Shown piece by piece: positions 36,939-44,803 of a stretch of 64,000 nucleotides of DNA. Position 1 is the stretch's first letter. The number at the start of each line of letters is the position of its first letter. The notes beneath the pieces were generated by a model that searched no databases, was not told where the DNA came from, and saw nothing but the letters and a program-made list of their open reading frames with translations. Made by a program: the position numbers and the translations under genes. This stretch comes from CAVQFO01 sp963711725. Its GTDB lineage: Bacteria; Pseudomonadota; Gammaproteobacteria; Nitrococcales; Aquisalimonadaceae. The stretch lies in assembly GCA_963711725.1 (NCBI GenBank), contig CAVQFO010000023.1, forward strand, positions 310,001 through 374,000, in the 5' to 3' direction.

Positions 36939-38315
36939 TCAGAACAACGCGTCGACGGCCTGATCGAGCCGGTCGACACCCACCACGTCCATATCCTTCA
37001 GCCCACCGACACCTCGGGGGATGTTCTTCTTGGGCACCACCGCCCGCTTGAATCCATGCTTGGCGGCTTCGCGCAGCCGGTCCTCGCCATTGGGCACCGG
37101 GCGTACCTCTCCCGCCAATCCCAACTCCCCGAAGATCACGCAATCCATGGGCAGCGGCCGGTCACGCAGGCTGGACAGCACCGCCATCAGCACCGGCAGA
37201 TCGCTGGCGGTCTCTCCCACACGCACACCCCCGACCACGTTCAGGAACACGTCCTGGTCGCCGGTAACGATACCCGCGTGACGCATCAACACGGCGAGCA
37301 ACATCGCCAGGCGCGCTCCGTCCAGGCCCAGCGCCACCCGACGCGGGTTGCTCAGGGCGCTCTCGGCGACCAGAGCCTGGACTTCCAGCAACAAGGGCCG
37401 TGTACCCTCCCGGCTCACCATGATGGCGCTACCCGCCACCGGCGCTTCGTGCCGCGACAAGAAAATCGCCGACGGATTGCGCACTTCCTTGAGCCCGGCA
37501 TCGGCCATGGCGAACACGCCCAGCTCGTTGGCCGCGCCGAAGCGGTTTTTGACGGCACGCAGTAGCCGGAACCGGCTCCCGCTGTCGCTCTCGAAGTAGA
37601 GCACCGTATCGACCATGTGCTCCAGCACCCGGGGGCCGGCCAGCTGGCCCTCCTTGGTCACGTGACCGACCAGGAACAGGGCCGTCCCGCTGCGCTTGGC
37701 GTAGCGCACGAGATGCGCGGTGCTCTCCCGAACCTGCGCCACCGAGCCCGGGGCCGACTGCAGCGCATCGGTGAAGACCGTCTGAATGGAATCGATCACC
37801 ATCACCCGGGGCTTGCGGCTGACCGCCGCCGCCATGATGGCCTCCACGGAAGTCTCCGCCAGCACATCCAGCCCCTGGCCCCGCAGGCCGAGGCGCGATG
37901 CCCGCAACGCGACCTGCCGAAGGGATTCCTCGCCGGTGACGTAGAGCACACTGGAATCCCGGGCCAGCGCCGCCAGGGCCTGGAGCAGCAGGGTCGACTT
38001 GCCGATGCCGGGGTCGCCGCCCAACAGGACAACGCCCCCTTCCACCAGGCCACCGCCCAGCACCCGGTCGAGTTCTCCGGAGCCCGTGCCGAATCGTGCC
38101 TCCTCGTCGAGGGCCACGGCGTCCAGGGACTGGATTCCGCCGTCACCGGCGTACTGACCCCGATTGCCGGGCGCCCCGCCCGGCCGCTCGGGGCGGATCA
38201 CGGTCTCTTCCAAGGTGTTCCACTCGCCGCACTCCGGGCACTGGCCCGCCCATTTGGGCGAGGTGCCACCGCACTCACGGCAGGCATAAAGAACCTTAGC
38301 CCTGGGAGCCGCCAC
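36939..38315 (-). CDS. radA: DNA repair protein RadA
   Basis: A 458-residue RecA-like ATPase: N-terminal zinc finger CRECGGTSPKWAGQCPECGE, Walker A GGDPGIGKSTLL near residue 100, the RadA-specific KNRFG motif (VKNRFGAANELG) and a C-terminal Lon-protease-like domain. It promotes branch migration in recombinational repair. Its start overlaps the end of alr by 20 bases, giving the operon dnaB-alr-radA. Confidence 0.97.
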   Translation of the reverse strand: MAAPRAKVLYACRECGGTSPKWAGQCPECGEWNTLEETVIRPERPGGAPGNRGQYAGDGGIQSLDAVALDEEARFGTGSGELDRVLGGGLVEGGVVLLGGDPGIGKSTLLLQALAALARDSSVLYVTGEESLRQVALRASRLGLRGQGLDVLAETSVEAIMAAAVSRKPRVMVIDSIQTVFTDALQSAPGSVAQVRESTAHLVRYAKRSGTALFLVGHVTKEGQLAGPRVLEHMVDTVLYFESDSGSRFRLLRAVKNRFGAANELGVFAMADAGLKEVRNPSAIFLSRHEAPVAGSAIMVSREGTRPLLLEVQALVAESALSNPRRVALGLDGARLAMLLAVLMRHAGIVTGDQDVFLNVVGGVRVGETASDLPVLMAVLSSLRDRPLPMDCVIFGELGLAGEVRPVPNGEDRLREAAKHGFKRAVVPKKNIPRGVGGLKDMDVVGVDRLDQAVDALF

Positions 38316-39399
38316 TACTCGATATCTCCTCGAAACGAACCCGCCCCGTCAGGCCGCAAAGCAGTTCGTAGGAAATGGTCCCGCTCCAACGGGCGACTTC
38401 CTCCACCGGCAGTCCTTCACCCCACAAGACCACCGGTTCGCCCACGTCCACCTCCGGCTCGATACCGCGCAAGTCCACGCAGATCATGTCCATGGACACG
38501 CGCCCGACCAACTGGGTGCGATGACCGCCCACAAGCACGGGCGTACCGGAGGGGGCGTGACGCGGATAGCCATCGCCGTAGCCGATGGCCACCACGCCTA
38601 CGGGCATGTCCTCGGGGCAGGCCCAGCTGCCGCCGTAGCCGATTCGGTCGCCCTTGCGGAAGTGATTGATTGCCACCAGGCGGCTGCCCAGGGTCATCAC
38701 CGGGCGCAGGGGCTGGGGCGATTCCCGCCCGTCCACGAACGGTGAGGCGCCGTAGAGCATGATGCCGGGGCGGACCCAGTCGCCCCGGGTTTCGGGCCAC
38801 GCCAGCAATCCCGCCGAGTTGGCGATGGAACGCTCACCCGCCAGGCCTACCGTCGCCCGGTCGAAGGCATGAACCTGGGCCTCGGTTGTGGTGTCGTCGC
38901 GATCGTCCGCGCACGCCAGATGGGTGATGAATCGAATGTGCTTGGAGACCGCGCGGGAAGCCTGCAGCCGCGAAGCGACGGCGGGCACGGCCTCCGGCGC
39001 GAAACCCAGGCGATGCATACCCGAGTCCACCTTCAGCCAAACGGACAGCGGCCGGGGAGTCCGGCTACCCAGGATCACTTCCAACTGCCAGTCCGAATGG
39101 ACCACCATATCCAGGCGATAGCGGGAGAAGGCATCCAACTCACGTGGCTCGAAGAGACCTTCCAGCAACAGGATGGGGTGGGCGAAACCGGCCTCGCGCA
39201 GGGGGATGGCCTCGTCCAGCGAAGTCACCGCGAAGGCGTCCGCGCAACGCATCGCCCGGGCCACACGGAGCAGCCCGTGGCCATAGCCATTGGCCTTGAC
39301 CACGGCCATCACGCGAGCACCCGGGGCCGCCTTGCGAGCCATATCGAGATTGTGCTGCAAGGCGTCCAGCCGAATCACTGCCCGCGTATCCCGCGTCAC
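38296..39399 (-). CDS. alr: Alanine racemase
   Basis: A 367-residue PLP enzyme making D-alanine for peptidoglycan. The PLP lysine lies in MAVVKANGYGHG (about Lys34), and the second catalytic residue, Tyr, is in DRIGYGGSWACPEDM. The C-terminal domain has GRVSMDMICVDLR. It overlaps dnaB by four bases and radA by 20, as in other gammaproteobacteria with dnaB-alr. Confidence 0.97.
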   Translation of the reverse strand: MTRDTRAVIRLDALQHNLDMARKAAPGARVMAVVKANGYGHGLLRVARAMRCADAFAVTSLDEAIPLREAGFAHPILLLEGLFEPRELDAFSRYRLDMVVHSDWQLEVILGSRTPRPLSVWLKVDSGMHRLGFAPEAVPAVASRLQASRAVSKHIRFITHLACADDRDDTTTEAQVHAFDRATVGLAGERSIANSAGLLAWPETRGDWVRPGIMLYGASPFVDGRESPQPLRPVMTLGSRLVAINHFRKGDRIGYGGSWACPEDMPVGVVAIGYGDGYPRHAPSGTPVLVGGHRTQLVGRVSMDMICVDLRGIEPEVDVGEPVVLWGEGLPVEEVARWSGTISYELLCGLTGRVRFEEISSSGGSQG

Positions 39400-40778
39400 C
39401 GATAGCCCTCTTCCCTGTAGATATCCTGGATGTAGTTTTCGAAGCGGGTGTAGCGACCGAGGAATGTCAGCCGACAGGTCCCGATAGGGCCGTTACGCTG
39501 CTTGCCGATGATGATTTCGGCGACACCCTTGTCGGGGCTGTCCTCGTTGTAGACTTCGTCGCGGTATATAAAGGTGATGACGTCGGCGTCCTGCTCGATG
39601 GCTCCCGACTCGCGCAGGTCGGACATGACCGGTCGCTTGTTGGGGCGCTGCTCCAGGCTGCGATTGAGCTGCGACAGCGCGATCACGGGCACGTCCAGCT
39701 CCTTGGCCATGGCCTTGAGAGAGCGGGATATTTCCGAAATCTCCGCGGTCCTGTTCTCCTTGAACCCCGCCAACTGCATCAGCTGAAGGTAATCGATAAC
39801 GATCAGCCCCAGGCCGTGCTCGCGCTTGAGGCGGCGGGCGCGGGAGCGCATTTCCGTAGGCGTCAGCGCGGGGGTGTCGTCGATGAACAGCTTGGCCTCG
39901 GAGAGAATGCTCATGGTGGAGGTCAGGCGGGGCCAGTCCTCCTCCTCCAGGGCGCCGGTACGGATTTTCTGAAGCTCGATCCGCCCCAGCGAAGACAGCA
40001 TACGCATGGCCAGTGCATCGCCGGGCATTTCCATGCTGAACACCGCCACCGGGGCGTCGCCCTTGATGGCGGCATGCTCGGCGATGTTCATGGCGAAAGT
40101 GGTCTTCCCCATGGAAGGGCGGCCGGCAACGATGATCAGGTCGCCGGCCTGAAGACCAGAGGTGCGTTCGTCGAAATCGTTGAACCCGGTGGCCACGCCC
40201 GTCACCGTGCCTTCGCTCTGGAAGAGCATGTCGATACGGTCGACCACCTGGGGCAGGATGTCGCGAACACCCACAAACCCCTTCTTGTGCCGCCCGCTGG
40301 CCTCGGCAATCTGGAAGATCAGGCGTTCAGCTTCGTCCAACAGCTCCTTGCTGTCGCGGCCCTCGGGCTGGAACGCCGACGTGACCACATCGGTGCCCAC
40401 CCGAATCAGGCGGCGCAACACCGCCCGCTCGCGGACAATATCGGCATAGGCTGCAATATTGGCGGCGGTGGGGGTGTCCTTGGCGAGGGTGCTGATGTAA
40501 CCGATGCCGCCGGCGTCCTCCAACAGCTCGGCGGACTTCAGCCATTCGCCCAGCGTGACGACATCCAACGGAAGCTGGCGCTCGGCGAGCACGGCCATGC
40601 CGCGATAGATCAGGCGATGATCGTGCCGGTAGAAATCTTCTTCGCCGATGCGGTCGGCGACCTGATCCCAAGCCTCGTTGTCTACCATCAGGCCACCCAG
40701 GACGGCCTGCTCCGCCTCCAGGGAATGGGGCGGCACCCGCAGGGAAGCGGTTTCGGCAGCGGGGTTCGCGTCAGGCAT
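39396..40778 (-). CDS. dnaB: Replicative DNA helicase DnaB
   Basis: A 460-residue hexameric helicase. The N-terminal domain has PPHSLEAEQAVLGGLMVDNE; the RecA-like domain has Walker A VAGRPSMGKTTFAMNIAEHA, Walker B LIVIDYLQLMQ and the C-terminal EIIIGKQRNGPIGTCRLTFL. It unwinds the fork on the lagging strand. It follows rplI by about 200 bp and is coupled to alr. Confidence 0.97.
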   Translation of the reverse strand: MPDANPAAETASLRVPPHSLEAEQAVLGGLMVDNEAWDQVADRIGEEDFYRHDHRLIYRGMAVLAERQLPLDVVTLGEWLKSAELLEDAGGIGYISTLAKDTPTAANIAAYADIVRERAVLRRLIRVGTDVVTSAFQPEGRDSKELLDEAERLIFQIAEASGRHKKGFVGVRDILPQVVDRIDMLFQSEGTVTGVATGFNDFDERTSGLQAGDLIIVAGRPSMGKTTFAMNIAEHAAIKGDAPVAVFSMEMPGDALAMRMLSSLGRIELQKIRTGALEEEDWPRLTSTMSILSEAKLFIDDTPALTPTEMRSRARRLKREHGLGLIVIDYLQLMQLAGFKENRTAEISEISRSLKAMAKELDVPVIALSQLNRSLEQRPNKRPVMSDLRESGAIEQDADVITFIYRDEVYNEDSPDKGVAEIIIGKQRNGPIGTCRLTFLGRYTRFENYIQDIYREEGYR

Positions 40779-40893
40779 GGATCAGAATTCTCATTACGGG
40801 TGGCGGTTTGCCGGGCCCACTTGCGTGCCGCCCGGAAAGCCGGATCTGCGTCCAGTCACTAACCTTGGTAAACCCGCCCTTTATACCACGACT

Positions 40894-40925
40894 GCCCCGG
40901 CCGACTGCAGTGTTCCGACCGGGGC
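40894..40925 (-). terminator. Hairpin between rplI and dnaB
   Basis: GCCCCGG and CCGGGGC pair over seven bases, with further partial pairing inside, about 60 bp after the rplI stop. No T tract is evident. Confidence 0.35.
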
Positions 40926-40983
40926 AATCGCGCACGCCCCGAACCATCGATGACGGCCCGGGGCGCGCAACCGAATGTTTCGG

Positions 40984-41433
40984 TTACTCTTCGCCTTCGA
41001 TGACGACGGTCACCGTGGTATCGATGTCCGTGTGGAGATGCAACTCGATCTCGTATTCCCCGGTGGCGCGCAGCGCGCCTTCCGGCAGACGGACCTCCTG
41101 GCGCTCGATTTCGACGCCGGCGGCGGTCACCGCGTCGGCGATATCGGCGGTGCCCACGGAACCGAACAGCTTGCCTTCGTCGCCGGCCTTGGCCTTGATG
41201 GTCACGGTCAGGCCCTTGAGCTGATCGCGGCGCGCCTCGGCGGCGGCCAGGCGTTCGTTGGCGACACGCTCAAGCTCGGCGCGGCGCTCTTCGAACAGCT
41301 TGACGTTTTCCGCCGTCGCCGGCTTGGCCTTGCCCTGCGGAATGAGGTAGTTCCGGCCATAGCCGGCCTTCACCTTCACCTGGTCACCAAGACCACCCAG
41401 GTTCTCCACCTTCTCAAGGAGAATGACATCCAT
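40984..41433 (-). CDS. rplI: 50S ribosomal protein L9
   Basis: A 149-residue protein with the L9 N-terminal signature MDVILLEKVENLGGLGDQVK and GYGRNYLIPQGKA, the long connecting helix (about 40-75, rich in Glu/Arg/Ala) and the C-terminal 23S-binding domain. It is the last gene of rpsF-priB-rpsR-membrane protein-rplI. Confidence 0.97.
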   Translation of the reverse strand: MDVILLEKVENLGGLGDQVKVKAGYGRNYLIPQGKAKPATAENVKLFEERRAELERVANERLAAAEARRDQLKGLTVTIKAKAGDEGKLFGSVGTADIADAVTAAGVEIERQEVRLPEGALRATGEYEIELHLHTDIDTTVTVVIEGEE

Positions 41434-41502
41434 CGCTACTACCCTCTCAAAAATGTTTCGGCCACCGCCGGAAACCTGTCGGTCAACAACGGCCGCCCCA
41501 CC

Positions 41503-42390
41503 TTAAGTCGCACCCGTTCTCCCGAACCGGTGCCGGAAATCGAACCAAACGTCCATCAAACCCAGCAGAGGCAGAAACAGCGGAACCACCAACAGCGTCA
41601 GATACGCCGGCACCAGCCAGACACCGCTTCGCCCCTTGCGCACCACCAGCCCGTGCAACGCGGCCAAGGCCTGAAACACGAACAGCGCCACCACCAGCAT
41701 CGCCAGGTCGTACACCGGCCCGGGCCCCGCCACCGTGGCTGCCGCGAGCAAGCCGGCGGCCAGCAGCGCAAATCCACGGCCGAAGCGCAGGTCGCGAAAC
41801 TCTCGACCGAAACCGCCCGGGTTGTATAACAAGGCCTGCCAGTATCGGCCCAGCAGCAGGCTAAGAGCCGCCATGGCCGTGGTACCCAAAACCCAGATCC
41901 CGGTCAGCGACTGCAACGCCTGGCTCGCAATGGCGTGGGCCTTGTCGGCCGGCATATCCGGCTGGAACGCCTTGATCCCCTGCTCGAACAGCGGCAGCAG
42001 TGGTGCCCAGAATTCCGAGGCCGGCGGCCCGAACACATGCCACAGCAGCAGGCACACCCCCATGACCGCCACGGCCCCTTCCAGCGCCAGGGCCAGGGAC
42101 ATCCAGGCCCGAAGCAGCAGCGCCGCGACAAGCAGCGGCAACCAGAAACCGGCTTCCTGGATCAGCCCGCCAAAAGGCGGAATCCCCAGCAACCGAAGCC
42201 CTACAGCCACAATCGCGGCGGAAACCAGGGCGGCCGACACCCCTTCGACCGCGCCGCGGCGCAGCGTGATCAATGCCAGGGTGCCGCCGCCGAGCCACAC
42301 CAGCGGCTGGAACAACGTGGCCGCCACAATGATCGCGACGGCCTGAATGCGCCGCTGCATCACAAAGCCGGCCAGCGCCTTCATCATCAC
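41503..42390 (-). CDS. DUF2232-like integral membrane protein
   Basis: A 295-residue protein with about eight hydrophobic helices, e.g. AVAIIVAATLFQPLVWLGGG, FWLPLLVAALLLRAWMSLAL, VAVMGVCLLLWHVFG and LTLLVVPLFLPLLGLMDVWF. Proteins of this type sit between rpsR and rplI in many gammaproteobacteria; the function is unknown. Three consecutive Met codons open the frame, so the exact start is uncertain. Confidence 0.85.
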   Translation of the reverse strand: MMMKALAGFVMQRRIQAVAIIVAATLFQPLVWLGGGTLALITLRRGAVEGVSAALVSAAIVAVGLRLLGIPPFGGLIQEAGFWLPLLVAALLLRAWMSLALALEGAVAVMGVCLLLWHVFGPPASEFWAPLLPLFEQGIKAFQPDMPADKAHAIASQALQSLTGIWVLGTTAMAALSLLLGRYWQALLYNPGGFGREFRDLRFGRGFALLAAGLLAAATVAGPGPVYDLAMLVVALFVFQALAALHGLVVRKGRSGVWLVPAYLTLLVVPLFLPLLGLMDVWFDFRHRFGRTGAT

Positions 42391-42436
42391 CGATACACCC
42401 CACCGCCCCGGTCAGCCCGGAACGGTGGCGTCTTTC

Positions 42437-42661
42437 CTAGTGACGGTCGGTATACGGCAGCAGCGCCAGAAAACGGGCGCGCTTGATGGCCGCGGCCAAC
42501 TGACGCTGGTAGCGGGCACTGGTGCCGGTGATCCGGCTGGGGACGATCTTGCCCGTCTCCGTGATAAAGCTTCTCAGGGTGTTGAGATCCTTGTAGTCGA
42601 TCTCCTTCACACCTTCTGCGGTGAAGCGGCAATACTTCCTACGGCGAAAGAAACGCGCCAT
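42437..42661 (-). CDS. rpsR: 30S ribosomal protein S18
   Basis: A 74-residue S18 with RRRKYCRFTAEGVKEIDYKD and the S18 signature LRSFITETGKIVPSRITGTS. S18 pairs with S6 on the platform of the 30S subunit. It lies five bases downstream of priB. Confidence 0.97.
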   Translation of the reverse strand: MARFFRRRKYCRFTAEGVKEIDYKDLNTLRSFITETGKIVPSRITGTSARYQRQLAAAIKRARFLALLPYTDRH

Positions 42662-42666
42662 GAGTC

Positions 42667-43014
42667 TTAACTCCTCGTTCGTTCGCCCGGCAGCTCAATG
42701 CGCCGGGCACACAAAGTCAATCTGAAATCGTCTCGTCGGTCCGAGCGGGCCATGAAGCCGGTGACGTGTACGGAATCTCCGGCCTTGAGCATCGCCACCC
42801 GCCTTACCAGCTCCGCGCCGACGGCCCTGACCCCGAGCCGGAACGCGATCCGCCGCGCCTTACCCGCCTCAACGGGCTCGGAGGCATGCTCGATCACGAA
42901 TCGGACCACCGGGATACCCGCGGGGGTTGCTCCCGGGTTGGGGTCCTCCAGCAAGGTTCCGCTGATGGCGACCCGATTGTCGGGCCAAGGCGGTTCTCGA
43001 TGCTGGTCGGCCAT
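42667..43014 (-). CDS. priB: Primosomal replication protein PriB
   Basis: A 115-residue OB-fold protein located between rpsF and rpsR, the classical priB locus. NRVAISGTLLEDPNPGATPA and the strand VVRFVIEHASEPVEAGKARR match PriB/SSB-like folds. It helps PriA restart replication by loading DnaB, whose gene lies nearby. The sequence is diverged from enteric PriB, but position supports the call. Confidence 0.9.
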   Translation of the reverse strand: MADQHREPPWPDNRVAISGTLLEDPNPGATPAGIPVVRFVIEHASEPVEAGKARRIAFRLGVRAVGAELVRRVAMLKAGDSVHVTGFMARSDRRDDFRLTLCARRIELPGERTRS

Positions 43015-43050
43015 GATCAGCGCCGCTCCAAGGCACGCCGATAGCCCGGC

Positions 43051-43479
43051 TTACTCGTCGGCTTCGGCCTTTTCCGCCTCGTCGCTCTTTTCCGAAGCAT
43101 CGGACTTGCCGCCCCGATCGGAAGATTCGGAACGAGGTGCCGGCTTCTCACTGCGCTCGCGCTCTTCCTTCATGAGCGGCGAAGCTTCGGTGACGGCCTC
43201 GCTGCGGCTATAGACCATGTGGCGGATCACGGCGTCGTTAAAGCGGAACGCGGAAACCAGCTCGTCCATTTCCGAACGGCCGCATTCCACGTTGAACAGC
43301 ACGTAGTGCGCCTTGATCAGCTTCTTGATGGGATAGGCGAGCTGACGACGACCCCAATCCTCCAGACGGTGGATCTTGCCGCCCTCGGCCTCGATGATCG
43401 CGCGATACTTCTCGATCATGGCGGGGACCTGCTCGCTCTGGTCCGGGTGGACCAGAAAGACTACTTCGTAATGCCGCAT
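43051..43479 (-). CDS. rpsF: 30S ribosomal protein S6
   Basis: A 142-residue S6: MRHYEVVFLVHPDQSEQVPA, DWGRRQLAYPIKKLIKAHYV and FRFNDAVIRHMVYSRSEAVT. The C-terminus has a long charged tail (Glu/Lys/Ser/Asp) after the folded domain, as in many S6 proteins, which are polyglutamylated in E. coli. AGGGAG precedes the ATG. First gene of the S6-PriB-S18-L9 operon. Confidence 0.97.
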   Translation of the reverse strand: MRHYEVVFLVHPDQSEQVPAMIEKYRAIIEAEGGKIHRLEDWGRRQLAYPIKKLIKAHYVLFNVECGRSEMDELVSAFRFNDAVIRHMVYSRSEAVTEASPLMKEERERSEKPAPRSESSDRGGKSDASEKSDEAEKAEADE

Positions 43480-43490
43480 TGATACTCCCT

Positions 43491-43522
43491 ACGGTTAATC
43501 AGGCCCGCAAACGCGGTACCGT
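43491..43522 (-). promoter_or_regulatory. Possible S6:S18-binding leader element of rpsF
   Basis: Twelve bases ahead of rpsF the minus strand can fold with outer stem ACGGT/ACCGT and inner hairpin CCGC-GTTT-GCGG, leaving an asymmetric bulge. Autoregulatory S6:S18 motifs occupy this place in many bacteria, but I cannot confirm the conserved core. Confidence 0.25.
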
Positions 43523-43695
43523 GAATAGCCTCCGGCCAATCCGTGAGGCAAGGAGTCCCTCCGACCAGCGGGCCGAAGGTCCAGTGGTGGGATGGCGCCG
43601 ACGCGCGGACACGCGAAAGCCGTCGGGTCCTCCCGAAAGACCGCGTAGTCTACTGGAGAGCCAGGCGCCGCGCAATCGCCGCGCCGGCCTGCGCA

Positions 43696-44037
43696 CTAGC
43701 GCGCAAAGCCGAGGATCAACACAGTGACGGCGGCCACGGCCATGGCGCCGTGGATGAAGACCAGGGGCAGCAGCGGCGGCTCGCCGGGCTTCTTCAAAAC
43801 CGGGATGAGCGCACCGCCGATCAGGGCGATGACAAACAGGAACAACGCACTGTTGTAAGGCAGGCTTCGGGGGCCGCTGAAAACCCGCGCGGCCAATACG
43901 GAAACGGCACTGACCATGAGCAGCGCATGCACGCCCGCGAGCACCGGATAGCCCCGACGACGGCGACGGCCGGCCACCACCACGAACAGTGCCACGGCGA
44001 AACCGGCCCCGAACAGCGCCAGGACCGCCGGAATCAC
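43696..44037 (-). CDS. Small integral membrane protein of unknown function
   Basis: About 113 residues from a GTG that overlaps the rlmB stop as GTGA: four hydrophobic helices (VLALFGAGFAVALFVVVAGR, VLAGVHALLMVSAVSVLAAR, NSALFLFVIALIGGALIPVL, VFIHGAMAVAAVTVLILGFA). I recognise no named family. Coupling to rlmB and the clean four-helix pattern support it as real. Confidence 0.65.
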   Translation of the reverse strand: MIPAVLALFGAGFAVALFVVVAGRRRRRGYPVLAGVHALLMVSAVSVLAARVFSGPRSLPYNSALFLFVIALIGGALIPVLKKPGEPPLLPLVFIHGAMAVAAVTVLILGFAR

Positions 44038-44781
44038 CGGTTCCCCCGCTGACGCAGGGCCTCGAACAGCGCCACGCCGGTGGCAACGGAGACGTTCAGG
44101 CTCTCGACCTGGCCGCGCATGGGAATCCTGACCAGGAAATCGCAGTGCTCGCGGCTCAACCGCCGCAGGCCGGTATCCTCGGCTCCCATGACCACGGCCA
44201 GCGGGCCGGCGAGATCCGCTTGATACAAGGTCTGCTCCCCCTCGCCCGCCAGGCCCACCAACCACACGCCGCGCTCCTTGAGTGCGCGCAGGCATCGGGC
44301 CAGATTGGTCACCTGGATGAAGGGAATGGTACGCGCCGCACCGGAGGCGACCTTGTGCACCGTGGGCGTCAGGCCGACGGCGTTGTCGCGGGGCGCCACC
44401 ACGGCATGAACGCCAGCGGCATCCGCCGTGCGCAGGCACGCGCCGAGGTTCTGAGGATCCTGCACCTGATCCAGCACCAGCAGAAACGGGGGCTCCGACA
44501 AAGCGTCGAGCAGATCGTCCAGATCCTTTTCGCCCAACGGCGCCGGACCTTCATAGCGGGCCACCACGCCCTGGTGCTGCTGACCGGCGCTGAGGCGGTC
44601 CAACTCCGAGCGATTGGCGGCGTGGATCTTAATCGGGCCGGCCTTCCAACTGCCGGCGAAGATCCTGGATGCGCCGGTCCCGGCGGTCCGAGTCCAGCCA
44701 GACTTCCCGGACGCTGCCGGGGTCGTACTTCAAGGCGACCCGCACGGCATGCAGGCCGAAGATGAATTGCTCGGAACTCAT
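44034..44781 (-). pseudogene. rlmB: 23S rRNA 2'-O-methyltransferase RlmB, one frame break
   Basis: The SPOUT enzyme that methylates G2251 of 23S rRNA. The N-terminal part reads MSSEQFIFGLHAVRVALKYD and VWLDSDRRDRRIQDLRRQLE, then hits a stop. The remainder continues in another frame with IKIHAANRSELDRLSAGQQH, LVLDQVQDPQNLGACLRTAD, MGAEDTGLRRLSREHCDFLV and MRGQVESLNVSVATGVALFE (knot motifs). One extra base in the GGCCGGCCC run near 44640 accounts for it; removing it gives about 248 residues, the usual size. Either an error or a real frameshift. Confidence 0.9.
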
Positions 44782-44803
44782 GCCGGATCCTACTTCGCCA
44801 TCA

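Noticed and set aside
43499..43695. A gene in the gap upstream of rpsF
   Set aside because: Open frames here are extensions of shadow frames without RBS; only a possible leader element is supported.
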